From: Evansella halocellulosilytica
GTDB lineage: Bacteria; Bacillota; Bacilli; Bacillales; Salisediminibacteriaceae
Reading direction: 5' to 3'
NCBI RefSeq assembly: GCF_002335745.1
Contig: NZ_NIST01000001.1
Span: 1,356,188 to 1,420,187 of the forward strand
DNA length: 64,000 bases
Position 1 is the first letter of the stretch. Each line of letters opens with the position of its first letter. Below are positions 34,974-44,686 of this stretch, piece after piece. A program made the position numbers and the translations under genes. A model generated the notes under the pieces. The model was given only the letters and a program-made list of their open reading frames with translations. It did no database searches and was not told the origin of the DNA.

Positions 34974-35531
34974 ATGTCCAGCGAACAACAGCTTAATAGT
35001 GATTATAAGAAACTAGATCAAGCTCGAAATCGATTTATTACAGAGGTCGCTAATAACATGCATTTATATAATATAACGTCTTCTGTTGGGAGATTATATG
35101 GGACGGTCTTTTTTTCAGAGGAACCGATGACGTTGGATGATATGAGCAAAGCTTTAGCGATGAGCAAAACAAGTATGAGTACCGGCATTCGTGCATTAAC
35201 AGAAGCGAACATGGTTGAGAGAGTTTGGGAAAAAGGAATCCGCAAAGATTTATATAAAGCAGATGATGATTGGTATAAATCTTTTTCTAATGTGTTTATC
35301 ACAAGGTGGCGAAATGCGACAGAAAGAAATATGAAAGCAATTGAAGATACGAAATCTGAACTTATGAAACTTGAAAAAACAACGAAATACGATGAAATTA
35401 AAAAGAAAGTGGAGGTCGATCTTGATAAGATTGGTGAAGCCGAAGCGTATTATGAGTGGTTAAATGAAGTGATAGCTTTATTTGAAACAGGCGAGATCTT
35501 TGAGATTATTCCTAAAAAGCATGCAAAATAA
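34974..35531 (+). CDS. GbsR/OpcR-family (MarR-like) transcriptional regulator
   Basis: A 185-residue winged-helix protein. ATG 34974 is chosen because AGAGGAGG precedes it, and it gives the normal GbsR length. The HTH region is SVGRLYGTVFFSEEPMTLDDMSKALAMSKTSMSTGIRAL, with the C-terminal helical region (YEWLNEVIALFETGEIFEIIP) typical of the family. GbsR and OpcR control choline-to-betaine genes and Opu transporters in B. subtilis. It is divergent from opuA with about 400 bp between, so it may control this transporter. GbsR and OpcR cannot be told apart here. Confidence 0.87.
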   Translation: MSSEQQLNSDYKKLDQARNRFITEVANNMHLYNITSSVGRLYGTVFFSEEPMTLDDMSKALAMSKTSMSTGIRALTEANMVERVWEKGIRKDLYKADDDWYKSFSNVFITRWRNATERNMKAIEDTKSELMKLEKTTKYDEIKKKVEVDLDKIGEAEAYYEWLNEVIALFETGEIFEIIPKKHAK

Positions 35532-35919
35532 CGAATGAAAACAGGTCGCGGTAAATGGGTTATCAACTCAGTTTACTGGGACTTTTTTAATTATTTTTTA
35601 CAAACCGTCATAAATATGCCGTTATTAACGTATTTTATCGAGTGTTCACCATCATGTTCAATTATTTTTTGCTATAATAAAATAGATGGAATGAAACTGT
35701 TAGTTACAAAGGATGTTTAATTGAGAAGTAAACTGATTACATCCCCGCTTTAGCTTGCAAATAAAAGGCTGAAAGACTAGCAGTTTTTTAATTAATTAAT
35801 AGATTGTAAAATTGAAGATGCGTTTAATAGAATGCTGCATTTAAAGTAGAAATAACCTTTACGAAAAAAAGCCATTTTAAAGATAACTTCATGAAATAGA
35901 AAGGAAGAAGACGAACATA
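35532..35919. other. Intergenic region, about 390 bp
   Basis: AT-rich DNA without a convincing gene or hairpin. The 28-residue peptide gene follows. Confidence 0.4.
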
Positions 35920-36006
35920 ATGAGAAATTATCAACTAGCTCTAATCCTGTTAGTGATCGGTTTTATTGGTGGAGCACTATATTGGGTATGGGTTTTTACA
36001 AAATAA
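35920..36006 (+). CDS. 28-residue single-helix membrane peptide
   Basis: A short frame begins at ATG 35920 with AAAGGAAGAAG about a dozen bases upstream. It encodes MRNYQLALILLVIGFIGGAL followed by YWVWVFTK, an ideal single transmembrane helix with a basic N-terminus and an aromatic C-terminal end. A hairpin terminator starts 10 bp after the stop. This layout (site, small frame, terminator) supports a real gene. No known family is claimed. Confidence 0.6.
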   Translation: MRNYQLALILLVIGFIGGALYWVWVFTK

Positions 36007-36013
36007 CGATTAA

Positions 36014-36049
36014 AAGTGTCAAACTCGACGTCCGTTTGGCACATTTTTA
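36014..36049 (+). terminator. Terminator after the 28-residue peptide gene
   Basis: GTGTCAAAC (36016-36024) and GTTTGGCAC (36034-36042) pair with one G-U pair and are followed by ATTTTT. Confidence 0.75.
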
Positions 36050-36284
36050 CTTAAATCACGTAAATGCTAGCTAGCAAGGAATGTTAATTATAGTGTGTGT
36101 TCAAAAAGATGGGCAAAAAGAGCTGAGTAGATCAAGGCTACGAAGTTTTGAGTATTGGAGCGTACGGTGTTCATACGTGAAATAACAGAGAAACGAGTCA
36201 ACACAAAGATATGAAAGCTATTTTTTCTTGGACTTTTTGAACATCTTCTTAATAGAAATTGTTTAAGAAAGTCACGGATGTATC

Positions 36285-36310
36285 GTAACTTTTCTTTTTC
36301 AAATAACGAC
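36285..36310 (+). promoter_or_regulatory. ECF-type autoregulatory promoter
   Basis: GTAAC (36285-36289), 17 bp, CGAC (36307-36310). This matches the B. subtilis SigX-type promoter (TGTAAC-N17-CGAC). It lies just upstream of the sigma-factor gene, giving a short leader to the RBS GGGGAGGGG. Confidence 0.75.
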
Positions 36311-36337
36311 AAAGAAAGTAGACGGGGAGGGGAGCGC

Positions 36338-36883
36338 GTGAGAAAGGAATTTGAGCGGTTATATGAAAACTACCACCATATGTTGTTTAACTACTTATTC
36401 TATATGGTACGAAGCCGCGAGGTAGCAGAGGAACTTGTGCAAGAAGTTTATATAAAAGTGCTCAATTCATACGATCAATATGAAGGAAGAAGCAGTGAGA
36501 AAACGTGGCTCTATTCGGTGGCAAAGCACGTTGGAATTGATTGGATCAGAAAGCAATCTCGTAAAAAGAGAAAGTGGGAAGGCCAAGAAATTGAGTGGAG
36601 TGAGCGCGATTTCGAAATAAAGGATTTTGCACCGCTGCCTGAGGAAATTCTCGTTCAAAAAGATGAAATGCAACATATATACAATTGTTTAAGTAAATGT
36701 ACAGAAAGTCAGCAGCAAGTTATTTTATTACGTTATATTGAATCTTTAAGTATTTCTGAAACTGCTGAAGTCCTCGGGTGGACAGAAAGCAAAGTTAAAA
36801 CAACACAGCATCGCGCAATTAAATCATTAAAAAAATATGCTGAAGATTTTGATTCAGAGACAGAAAAGGAGGTAAGCCAATGA
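36338..36883 (+). CDS. sigX: ECF sigma factor, SigX-like
   Basis: A 181-residue sigma-70 family ECF factor. GTG 36338 is chosen because of the strong site GGGGAGGGG. Region 2 (HHMLFNYLFYMVRSREVAEE and QEVYIKVLNSYDQYEG) and region 4 (QQVILLRYIESLSISETAEVLG, then WTESKVKTTQHRAIKSLKK) are both intact. It starts an operon with an RsiX-like anti-sigma gene that overlaps it by 4 bp. The SigX assignment is based on the promoter type and partner, and envelope stress is the likely signal. Confidence 0.88.
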   Translation: MRKEFERLYENYHHMLFNYLFYMVRSREVAEELVQEVYIKVLNSYDQYEGRSSEKTWLYSVAKHVGIDWIRKQSRKKRKWEGQEIEWSERDFEIKDFAPLPEEILVQKDEMQHIYNCLSKCTESQQQVILLRYIESLSISETAEVLGWTESKVKTTQHRAIKSLKKYAEDFDSETEKEVSQ

Positions 36884-38163
36884 CGAAGAAGCATTGGACC
36901 GAAAATGAGATTGAAGATCACTTGAATAAGCTGCCTCCCGTTAAAGATCAACAATCTAAAGATGAATTGTTTGAACTAATTCAAAAGAAAATGAATAATG
37001 AACAAACAAATAATGAGGATCAGTCTCTAGTAGTGAAACGAAAAAAACGTACGTGGTTGTATCCAATGTTAGCATCTGCTGCGGCTGTCTTTTTAATTTT
37101 ACTTATCCTACCTTCATTTCTGCAAGAGCAAGAGCCGGAAATCTCAACAATGGATGCACCAACAGACAGTAGTGAAGACCGTGCAGAAGAAGATGAGTTG
37201 GCAACGAATGAGGATGATCCAGATATGGAAATTGCGATTGACGATGGTAATGAAGCTGCAGATCAAGTTGAAACTGAAGGGGAGAGCTTTTCAGAAGTAG
37301 AAGAAGAGAGCCTTGAAGAGAGTGAAGAAGCAGCTGAAGTAAATCATTCAATAGGTGCTGCTATTCCGAAAGTATTTGATGTTGAAGTTGGCAATACAAT
37401 TGAAGAGCGTGTTGCACTCATTGAAACTACGGTGGAGATGAATGAAGAAACAGGATCAACATTAGAAGAGGTCCTCGTCTATTTACTATCTAAGAATGAG
37501 GATCTTGAGTTGGAGTCTCTTCAGGAAATAGAGTTCCGTGAAGAAGAAAAAACGGCAGATTTACATTTTTCTGAAGATCATCAATTAGGCAGCCTCACTG
37601 GATATCAGTACCATGCAGTTGCCAATTCGTTAAAAGAATTATTCGGACATTATGGGTTTGAAGAAGTGAAGTTTTATGTAGATGGAGAGCCTGGAATTAT
37701 GTTCGGACCGGAAGGCGAACGGTTTGAATTCGATGTAGATGAAGTGAACCGAGGCTATTACGTATATGAAGATGCTGACGGTGTTGAGTATTTAATAAGA
37801 AATACAATGGTAGGAGAGCCGTTCGAAAATGAAGATGGTGAGTTGTTTACATTTGACCAGACGATAAATCATATGCAGAATGTTGAAGAAACCGCATGGT
37901 ACCGTTCATTCATCCCTGAATTTATTGAAGTTACGGATATCGATGTTGCTGATGACAGAGTGTTATTAGCATTTTCAGGTGACGAAAATATTAGCAATGT
38001 CGAAGAACAAAAAAGTTTTGACCTATTTTTAAGGGGCGTATTAGTAACGGCAGCAGATTTCGATTATGAAACGTTATCACTTTACTCTGAAAGCAGCGGA
38101 CACCTAGGTGACTATACTTTATCTAATCCGGTTATTCCGAATTTGCCATTAGGTTCTTCCTAA
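36880..38163 (+). CDS. rsiX: RsiX-like anti-sigma factor, membrane-anchored
   Basis: A 427-residue protein. The cytoplasmic N-terminus (residues 1-65) should hold the sigma factor. One membrane helix follows (WLYPMLASAAAVFLILLILP, about 66-88). An acidic linker rich in Glu and Asp (about 92-150) leads to a large extracellular domain with GerMN-like features. It overlaps the sigma gene (ATGA), so the two are coupled. It is longer than B. subtilis RsiX, mainly through the acidic linker. Confidence 0.8.
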   Translation: MTKKHWTENEIEDHLNKLPPVKDQQSKDELFELIQKKMNNEQTNNEDQSLVVKRKKRTWLYPMLASAAAVFLILLILPSFLQEQEPEISTMDAPTDSSEDRAEEDELATNEDDPDMEIAIDDGNEAADQVETEGESFSEVEEESLEESEEAAEVNHSIGAAIPKVFDVEVGNTIEERVALIETTVEMNEETGSTLEEVLVYLLSKNEDLELESLQEIEFREEEKTADLHFSEDHQLGSLTGYQYHAVANSLKELFGHYGFEEVKFYVDGEPGIMFGPEGERFEFDVDEVNRGYYVYEDADGVEYLIRNTMVGEPFENEDGELFTFDQTINHMQNVEETAWYRSFIPEFIEVTDIDVADDRVLLAFSGDENISNVEEQKSFDLFLRGVLVTAADFDYETLSLYSESSGHLGDYTLSNPVIPNLPLGSS

Positions 38164-38172
38164 AGAAAGCAA

Positions 38173-38222
38173 GAGGCCGTCCACTAAAGGTCGCTGAATA
38201 GCGACCTTTAGTGGACGGCCTC
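38173..38222. terminator. Strong terminator of the sigX-rsiX operon
   Basis: A perfect 23-bp stem (38173-38195 with 38200-38222) with a 4-nt loop GAAT. It has an A-rich left and a weak T-rich right flank. Confidence 0.8.
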
Positions 38223-38355
38223 ATTTCTATTTCGTTTAATTTTTTATTGTTTTAGAGGACAGGTGGCCTGTTATCCTGCCTTCTTCTCTCTCTTTTTTTC
38301 TTTTTGTTCTTTGAATTTATAATGTCTTTCCCATTTTAGAAAGTTATGGGTAATA

Positions 38356-38441
38356 CAAAGAAGACACTACGAATGCAAACGAAGTGCTGCATGAGTAGAT
38401 GTCGCACTTGTGCTTTGGAGTGAAAGCGTCAGCCTAGAGCG
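38356..38441. repeat. Partial MITE-like repeat, core module only
   Basis: This carries the module also seen at 31154-31240 and 45902-45990, beginning CAAAGAAGACACTACGAATG. Here the outer borders are lost, so it is a truncated copy. Confidence 0.75.
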
Positions 38442-38486
38442 ATTCGAGCGAACCTATTACATTTACTTCAATTAATTAGTTAAAAC

Positions 38487-38532
38487 AAAGAGGGTGTCAC
38501 CAAAAGCTAGGCTTTTGGGACACCCTCTTTTT
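38487..38532. terminator. Bidirectional terminator hairpin
   Basis: AAAGAGGGTGTC(A)CCAAAAGC pairs with its complement across a TAG loop with a single bulge, followed by TTTTT. Confidence 0.8.
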
Positions 38533-38815
38533 ACATATGAAGAAAAATGGTCAAATTTCGATTTCGCATCTCTGTGCTGACTCGTTTCTCCTTTTAACAC
38601 GAACTGTGAGTAAATAAACGGTGATTTTGTCTAGAAATGTTTCCCGGGAAATGAAAGATGTGGAATATAGGCAGTCGTCACGAATATCATGTCGGAATGA
38701 ACACGAATTCGGCATAAAAACGTATCATGAGGCTGATCAAAAGTATTTGTCTTACTTTTGAGTCAGCACTCGGGTAAAAGTATAGAACGAGGGTGACGAT
38801 TGTATGTTGCCCTTT

Positions 38816-40225
38816 TCACTTTTGCTTATCTTTATATTTTTTTAGTCGGTATTGTAAACTTTGTCTGCTTAGGTGAAGGTCGTTAGCAGCTTTCGTTACA
38901 TTTCCGTTGTGCATTTCTAAGACATGTTCAATATATTTTTGTTCAACCTCTTCCATATATGTGTTTAAAGGAGTAACGGTTTGTAATGACGATGTTTTTA
39001 CTGGTGAAGGAATACTCGGAATTTGTTCATTGTCTAAAGGGAACTTCGTTCGAACGTGAGTTGGCAGATGGCTATATTCAATTTCTTCGTCATAATGAAT
39101 TAAATTCATCGCTCCTTCAATCATATGTTCAAGTTCTCTTACATTACCTGGCCAATCATATTGATTGAATAGGTTCATGACTTCTTCAGAGATACCAGGG
39201 ACATTAAGTTGAAATCGTTGATTGTATTTATTGATGAAGTGATCAACTAAAATCGGTAAATCTTCTTTTCTTTGCCGAAGCGGCGGTATCACTATAGAGA
39301 CAACACTTAGCCGGTAGTATAAATCTTCCCTTAAATTATTTTTCTCAATCGACTTTAGCGGGTCTTCGTTTATTGTCGCAATAATACGTACATCAATGGC
39401 ACGGTCTTTCGTATCTCCGATTCGTCTAATCGTTTTTTCTTGAATGGCACGCAGCAGTTTTGCCTGCAGTGGAGCACTTAATGAATTAATTTCATCAAGC
39501 ATTAATGTTCCGCCATTTGCTTGTTCAAATAAGCCAGGATGTTCTGTTGCTCCAGTGAAAGCTCCTCGTACTGTACCAAATAAAATTCCTTCAATGAGTG
39601 ACTCGGGTAATGCTGCACAGTTTTGACTGATAAACGGTTTTGCTGATCGATCGCTGCCGTTATGGATGCTCTGTGTAAATAGTTCTTTACCTGTTCCAGT
39701 TTCTCCGGTTACTAAGACAGATGAGGTCGTACGAGTTGCTTTTTTAGCACTTTCGATTACCTCATGAATGGCATCACTTTCACCAATAATCTTATCAAAT
39801 GTATATTTCGCTTCTTGCTTTTCTCGTGCAGTTTCTCTCGTCAATTGCTCGATTTTTGTAATATCTTTCGCAATTTCGACAGCACCAATAATTTCATCTT
39901 CATCATAAAGTGGGAACGTATCGTTAATCGTGGTGATCTCCTGGCCTTTATAGTTGAAATAAGTCTGTTTTGCGTTTTTACGTATAGAACCTTTTCTTAA
40001 CGCCTGCAATAATCGGCTTTCATCTTCTTTTTTAAATAAAAAAATCTCCATAATATTTTTATGAATAACATCTTCTTTTGCCATGTCTTCAATTTCAGAC
40101 ATTTTCTTATTATAAATTACGGAATGTCCTTCAGCGTTTACAACGTGAATCCCTACATCAATCGCATCTAACAGTTGTTGATAAATTGGATCGAGGTAAG
40201 GGAGTGATGTAATTGGATGCATCAT
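38816..40225 (-). CDS. rocR: Sigma-54-dependent activator RocR
   Basis: A 469-residue enhancer-binding protein. An N-terminal PAS-like sensing domain (residues about 12-130) is followed by an AAA+ domain with Walker A GETGTGKELF, the sigma-54-contact loop RGAFTGA, Walker B GGTLMLDEI and the sensor region. The C-terminal Fis-type helix-turn-helix is TKAANDLHLSRQSLQYRLKKY. It activates arginine/ornithine catabolic genes. It lies divergent from rocA, with two palindromic upstream sites and a -24/-12 promoter in between. AAAGGAGG precedes the first of two ATG codons. Confidence 0.93.
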   Translation of the reverse strand: MMHPITSLPYLDPIYQQLLDAIDVGIHVVNAEGHSVIYNKKMSEIEDMAKEDVIHKNIMEIFLFKKEDESRLLQALRKGSIRKNAKQTYFNYKGQEITTINDTFPLYDEDEIIGAVEIAKDITKIEQLTRETAREKQEAKYTFDKIIGESDAIHEVIESAKKATRTTSSVLVTGETGTGKELFTQSIHNGSDRSAKPFISQNCAALPESLIEGILFGTVRGAFTGATEHPGLFEQANGGTLMLDEINSLSAPLQAKLLRAIQEKTIRRIGDTKDRAIDVRIIATINEDPLKSIEKNNLREDLYYRLSVVSIVIPPLRQRKEDLPILVDHFINKYNQRFQLNVPGISEEVMNLFNQYDWPGNVRELEHMIEGAMNLIHYDEEIEYSHLPTHVRTKFPLDNEQIPSIPSPVKTSSLQTVTPLNTYMEEVEQKYIEHVLEMHNGNVTKAANDLHLSRQSLQYRLKKYKDKQK

Positions 40226-40347
40226 GATCTGCCTCCTTTAACCTTTGTATTGAAACTGTATATGAAAGCAGTCTTTAGGAACAATGGTCACCTTCAGAAG
40301 TGTACAAGTTTCTTTCATTCCTATTTTACAAAAAACTTGTCGAGGAC

Positions 40348-40364
40348 TGCAAACTTATTTTGCA
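40348..40364 (+). promoter_or_regulatory. RocR-type upstream activating site 1
   Basis: TGCAAA-N5-TTTGCA. Its centre is 42 bp (about four helical turns) from the centre of site 2. Confidence 0.75.
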
Positions 40365-40389
40365 CTTTGGTGCAAAATTATTTTTCTTA

Positions 40390-40406
40390 TGCAAATTAAT
40401 TTTGCA
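40390..40406 (+). promoter_or_regulatory. RocR-type upstream activating site 2
   Basis: TGCAAA-N5-TTTGCA with the same architecture as site 1, about 50 bp upstream of the -24 element. An overlapping palindrome TTTTGCAC/GTGCAAAA lies between the sites at 40358-40377. Confidence 0.75.
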
Positions 40407-40447
40407 ATAGTCAGAATGTAAGGGTTAACATATAGAGGTTTTATAGT

Positions 40448-40463
40448 TGGCATGAATTTTGCA
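40448..40463 (+). promoter_or_regulatory. Sigma-54 (-24/-12) promoter of rocA
   Basis: TGGCA (40448-40452) and TTGCA (40459-40463) have the GG and GC doublets 12 bp apart, as in sigma-54 promoters. It lies 64 bp upstream of the rocA start. Confidence 0.85.
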
Positions 40464-40526
40464 TTGTTTATAAGTGTAAAAATTTTAAGATATTATTTAA
40501 TCTTTCAAAAAGGAGTGGATCAGTCC

Positions 40527-42077
40527 ATGGTAGTACCTTACAAACATGAACCATTTACTGACTTTACGGTAGAGGAGAACCGTAAGGAGTTTCAAGCTGC
40601 ATTAGAGCTAGTTAAAGGTGAGCTTGGTAAAGAATATCCTCTTATTATTAATGGGGAAAAAATTATGACAGATGACAAGATTGTCTCTGAAAACCCTGCT
40701 AATCGTGAAGAAATTGTTGGGTACGTTTCAAAAGCAGACCAAGATCATGCAGAAAAAGCAATGCAAGCAGCTGATAAAGCATTTAAATCTTGGAAAAAGT
40801 GGGACCCTGCTGCACGTGCGAACATTTTATTCCGTGCATCTGCGATGATTCGTCGTCGCAAACATGAATTCTCTGCTTATTTAGTCTACGAAGCAGGAAA
40901 GCCATGGAAGGAAGCGGATGCAGATACTGCAGAAGCGATTGACTTCTTAGAATATTATGCACGCCAAATTCTTCGTCTGAAAGACGGTTTTGAAATTAAT
41001 TCACGTGAGATTGAGCACAACTCATTTAACTATATTCCACTAGGTGTGGGTGTCACCATTTCACCATGGAACTTTGCATTTGCAATCATGGCTGGAACGA
41101 CAGTTGGCCCACTAGTAGCAGGAAATACAATTCTATTAAAACCAGCGACAACGACTCCAGTCGTAGCTTATAAGTTTATGGAAGTATTAATGGAAGCTGG
41201 CCTTCCAAATGGATGCGTTAACTACATCCCTGGAAGCGGATCTGTCATCGGAGACTATTTAGTCGATCACCCGAATACTCGTTTTATAAACTTTACAGGC
41301 TCAAAAGATGTTGGACTGCGAATCTATGAGCGAGCGGCTAAAGTACAAGAAGGACAAATTTGGTTGAAGCGCGTGATTGCTGAAATGGGAGGAAAAGACA
41401 CGATCGTCGTCGATAGCAGCGGAGACTTAGATTTAGCTGCGGAAGCGATCACTTACTCAGCATTCGGGTTCTCAGGTCAAAAATGTTCTGCTTGCTCTCG
41501 AGCAGTCATTCATGAAGATGTATATGATGAAGTACTTGAAAGAGTTGTAGCTCGTACGAAAGAATTGACTGTTGGACCAACTTACCATGACAACTCTAAC
41601 TTTATGGGACCAGTAAATGACCAAGCTGCATTCGATAAAATCTTAGATTATATTGAAATTGGGAAAAAGGAAGGGAAACTGATGGCCGGAGGAGAAGGCG
41701 ATTCTTCAAAAGGTTACTTCGTTCAACCAACAGTATTTGCTGACCTAGATCCAAAAGCTCGCATTATGCAAGAAGAAATCTTTGGTCCAGTCGTAGCATT
41801 TACAAAAGCAAAAGACTTTGACCATGCATTAGAAATTGCGAACAATACAGAATACGGTTTAACTGGTGCTGTTATTTCAAACAACCGTGCTCACTTGGAA
41901 CAAGCACGTGAGGAGTTCCATGTTGGAAACTTATACTTCAACAGAGGATGTACAGCAGCAATTGTCGGATATCACCCATTTGGCGGTTTCAACATGTCAG
42001 GTACTGACTCAAAGGCAGGCGGACCAGACTACTTGCTTCATTTCTTACAACCCAAAACAGTATCAGACATGTTTTAA
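40527..42077 (+). CDS. rocA: 1-pyrroline-5-carboxylate dehydrogenase RocA
   Basis: A 516-residue aldehyde dehydrogenase that oxidises P5C/glutamate semialdehyde to glutamate with NAD. ATG 40527 follows AAAAAGGAGTGG and gives the typical N-terminus [22 protein letters not shown]. The cofactor region NFTGSKDVG, the catalytic Glu in [14 protein letters not shown] and the catalytic Cys in [10 protein letters not shown] are all present. It is the first structural gene of the roc locus, driven by the sigma-54 promoter. RocD follows after 74 bp. Confidence 0.96.
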   Translation: MVVPYKHEPFTDFTVEENRKEFQAALELVKGELGKEYPLIINGEKIMTDDKIVSENPANREEIVGYVSKADQDHAEKAMQAADKAFKSWKKWDPAARANILFRASAMIRRRKHEFSAYLVYEAGKPWKEADADTAEAIDFLEYYARQILRLKDGFEINSREIEHNSFNYIPLGVGVTISPWNFAFAIMAGTTVGPLVAGNTILLKPATTTPVVAYKFMEVLMEAGLPNGCVNYIPGSGSVIGDYLVDHPNTRFINFTGSKDVGLRIYERAAKVQEGQIWLKRVIAEMGGKDTIVVDSSGDLDLAAEAITYSAFGFSGQKCSACSRAVIHEDVYDEVLERVVARTKELTVGPTYHDNSNFMGPVNDQAAFDKILDYIEIGKKEGKLMAGGEGDSSKGYFVQPTVFADLDPKARIMQEEIFGPVVAFTKAKDFDHALEIANNTEYGLTGAVISNNRAHLEQAREEFHVGNLYFNRGCTAAIVGYHPFGGFNMSGTDSKAGGPDYLLHFLQPKTVSDMF

Positions 42078-42151
42078 AGATAGCTGAAAATGTCTGCTTG
42101 TTGACCTTAGGGAAAATAGCGGTCTAAAGAGACCAACAAGGGGGAGTGCGC

Positions 42152-43345
42152 ATGTCGAGCTCAAAACAAATTATCGATTTAACAGAAAAATATGGTGCTA
42201 AAAACTATCACCCGCTGCCAATCGTTATATCTAAAGCAGAAGGGGTTTGGGTAGAAGATCCTGAAGGGAACCGCTATATAGATATGTTAAGTGCGTATTC
42301 AGCGGTGAACCAAGGACACCGGCATCCGAAAATTATTGAGGCATTAAAAGACCAAGCGGATCGCATTACACTAACTTCCCGTGCGTTTCATAATGATCAG
42401 CTCGGACGTTTTTATGAAAAAGTAACGAGCTTAACGAATAAAAATATGGTACTCCCAATGAATACAGGAGCCGAAGCGGTAGAGACAGCTGTGAAAGCTG
42501 TCCGCCGCTGGGCTTACCGTGTTAAAGGAATTCCACAAGACCAAGCTGAAATTATTGTATGTGAAGATAACTTCCACGGTCGAACGATGACTGCTGTTTC
42601 TTTATCTTCTAATGATGAATATAAAAAAGACTTTGGTCCAATGCTTCCTGGAATAAAGGTAATTCCATTTGGCGATATCCAAGCATTAAAAGAAGCGATT
42701 ACACCGAATACAGCAGCATTTTTGTTTGAGCCAATTCAAGGGGAAGCAGGGATTAACATTCCGACAGACGGATTTTTGAAAGAAGCATATAATGTATGTA
42801 AAGCAAACAATGTCCTATATGTTGCTGATGAAATCCAAGCAGGACTTGGCAGAACAGGGAAAATGTTTGCCTGCGACTGGGAAAATGTTGAGCCAGACGT
42901 ATTTATATTAGGAAAAGCGCTTGGAGGCGGAGTGATGCCGATCTCTGTCGTTGCTGCTAACGATGATATTTTAGGTGTATTTGAGCCAGGTTCTCACGGC
43001 TCAACTTTTGGAGGGAATCCATTAGCTTCGGCAGTTTCAGTTGCTTCTCTGGAAGTCATTGAAGAAGAAGGATTAGTCGAACGTTCACTGGAATTGGGTA
43101 ATTACTTTATGAGTGAATTAAGAAAAGTTGATAATCCGAAAGTGAGAGAAGTTCGTGGAAAAGGTCTTTTCATCGGAGTTGAAATGGATGGACCAGCAAG
43201 GCCGTATTGTGAAGCATTGAAGGCAGAAGGATTGCTTTGTAAAGAAACACATGAAAATGTGATCCGCTTTGCACCTCCACTAGTCATTTCCCAAGAAGAT
43301 CTTGACTGGGCATTAGAACGAGTCAAAAAAGTACTTTCAAACTAA
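42152..43345 (+). CDS. rocD: Ornithine aminotransferase RocD
   Basis: A 397-residue class III PLP aminotransferase that converts ornithine to glutamate semialdehyde. ATG 42152 is preferred over the GTG two codons earlier; GGGGGAG lies before it. The PLP Asp region [15 protein letters not shown] and the Lys site [15 protein letters not shown] are intact, as is [11 protein letters not shown]. With RocF, it channels arginine to P5C for RocA. A terminator follows. Confidence 0.95.
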   Translation: MSSSKQIIDLTEKYGAKNYHPLPIVISKAEGVWVEDPEGNRYIDMLSAYSAVNQGHRHPKIIEALKDQADRITLTSRAFHNDQLGRFYEKVTSLTNKNMVLPMNTGAEAVETAVKAVRRWAYRVKGIPQDQAEIIVCEDNFHGRTMTAVSLSSNDEYKKDFGPMLPGIKVIPFGDIQALKEAITPNTAAFLFEPIQGEAGINIPTDGFLKEAYNVCKANNVLYVADEIQAGLGRTGKMFACDWENVEPDVFILGKALGGGVMPISVVAANDDILGVFEPGSHGSTFGGNPLASAVSVASLEVIEEEGLVERSLELGNYFMSELRKVDNPKVREVRGKGLFIGVEMDGPARPYCEALKAEGLLCKETHENVIRFAPPLVISQEDLDWALERVKKVLSN

Positions 43346-43397
43346 CTTAATTGAATGAACATCATAGACAATTAGATGCCTGAGACATGCAATGAAC

Positions 43398-43437
43398 GAG
43401 GAGAACTTCGTGAACAACGGGCTCTCCTCTTTTTTTC
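43398..43437 (+). terminator. Terminator of the rocAD operon
   Basis: GAGGAGA and TCTCCTC arms flank a loop and are followed by TTTTTTT. Confidence 0.8.
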
Positions 43438-43641
43438 AAAAAGTAATATCGATTTATGTCGATAAAGTATAAGTGATGCAACATTGCTGAGCTGAATTAG
43501 AAAAGCAATGATGAAGGATCGTTAGATCTAGAAGATTACGAAAGTTCGGAAAATGGCATTGATATATAGTAAATCATGAGCGAATCACGTGAAGCCCAGT
43601 TCATGTAGAGTGAGGAGAAGCGTGAAAGAGAAAGGGGTTGA

Positions 43642-44553
43642 ATGGTGATGATTACAAGAAATTTTTTCCTGTTTTTATCTCAAAATAAGTTTATGAAAGA
43701 TAAGGCAACAAAATGGGGGCCGAAGATGGGCGCCAAGCAGGTTATAGCAGGGATAACCATTCAGGAGGCTATGGAAAAGGCAGCAGAACTTAACGAGGAT
43801 GGACTTGTTTGTACTGTTGACCACTTAGGGGAATTTGTCTATAACAAAGACGAAGCGATTGATTCAGCTGAGCATTGTATTCATACGTTAGATGCGATTG
43901 CTGAATCAGGGGTCAAATGCAACCTCTCACTCAAACTAACTCAATTAGGGTTAGATATCGATTATCAATTGTGTCTTGATAACATGATACGAATTTTAGA
44001 AACAGCAAAGAAACATAATATATTTGTTCGCATTGATATGGAAGACTATTCGCATTTAGATGCAACATTAAATATTTTGCAAGATTTGCGAGAATCATAT
44101 GATAATGTTGGGACAGCGATTCAAGCTTATTTATTCCGTGCAGAAGAAGATGTTCATCGTTTAAAAGGTACGAATATTCGTTTAATTAAAGGTGCTTATA
44201 AAGAGTCACCTGAAGTCGCATACCAAGATAAAAAAGATGTTGATGAAAACTATTTAAAGATCATTAAAACTCATTTGTTAAATGGAAGTTATGCATCTGT
44301 TGCTACTCATGATCACAATATTATTAATAAAGTGAAAGCGTTTGCGGAAGAAAACAATATTCCGAGAGACCAATTCGAATTTCAAATGCTTTATGGATTC
44401 CGTAGTGAATTACAAAAGGAGATTGCCAAAGAAGGCTATAAAATGAGAATTTATATTCCGTTCGGTGAGGATTGGTACGGGTACTTTATGCGTAGATTGG
44501 CAGAAAGGCCGCAAAACATTACTTTTGCAATTCGAGGACTTTTATCGAAGTAA
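43642..44553 (+). CDS. Proline dehydrogenase
   Basis: A 303-residue flavoenzyme (TIM-barrel PRODH family) that oxidises proline to P5C, the substrate of RocA. ATG 43642 is used; ATG 43648 is equally likely since AAAGGGG precedes both. Family features include NLSLKLTQLGLDID, IRIDMEDYSHLD-type VRIDMEDYSHLDAT, LRLVKGAYKE-like IRLIKGAYKE, VATHD, and the C-terminal YIPFGEDWYGYFMRRLAERP. Its place between rocAD and rocF links proline and arginine breakdown. It resembles B. subtilis PutB/FadM, but the paralogue cannot be fixed. Confidence 0.92.
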   Translation: MVMITRNFFLFLSQNKFMKDKATKWGPKMGAKQVIAGITIQEAMEKAAELNEDGLVCTVDHLGEFVYNKDEAIDSAEHCIHTLDAIAESGVKCNLSLKLTQLGLDIDYQLCLDNMIRILETAKKHNIFVRIDMEDYSHLDATLNILQDLRESYDNVGTAIQAYLFRAEEDVHRLKGTNIRLIKGAYKESPEVAYQDKKDVDENYLKIIKTHLLNGSYASVATHDHNIINKVKAFAEENNIPRDQFEFQMLYGFRSELQKEIAKEGYKMRIYIPFGEDWYGYFMRRLAERPQNITFAIRGLLSK

Positions 44554-44686
44554 TACGATGTTAATGGGAAATATTAAGGTTTTCCCTTATAATAAATGAT
44601 TTTGAAACAGTTTTTATTTCGTTATACACTTTATTTAGCTTTACTATCCTTACTTTTATGAAAGAGAAAAGGACGTGAAACGATCA

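Larger units (their letters stand above)
38223..38815. other. Intergenic region, 593 bp
   Basis: It contains a core-module repeat (38356-38441), a terminator hairpin (38487-38530) and an unassigned stretch leading to the end of rocR. No gene is supported. Confidence 0.55.
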
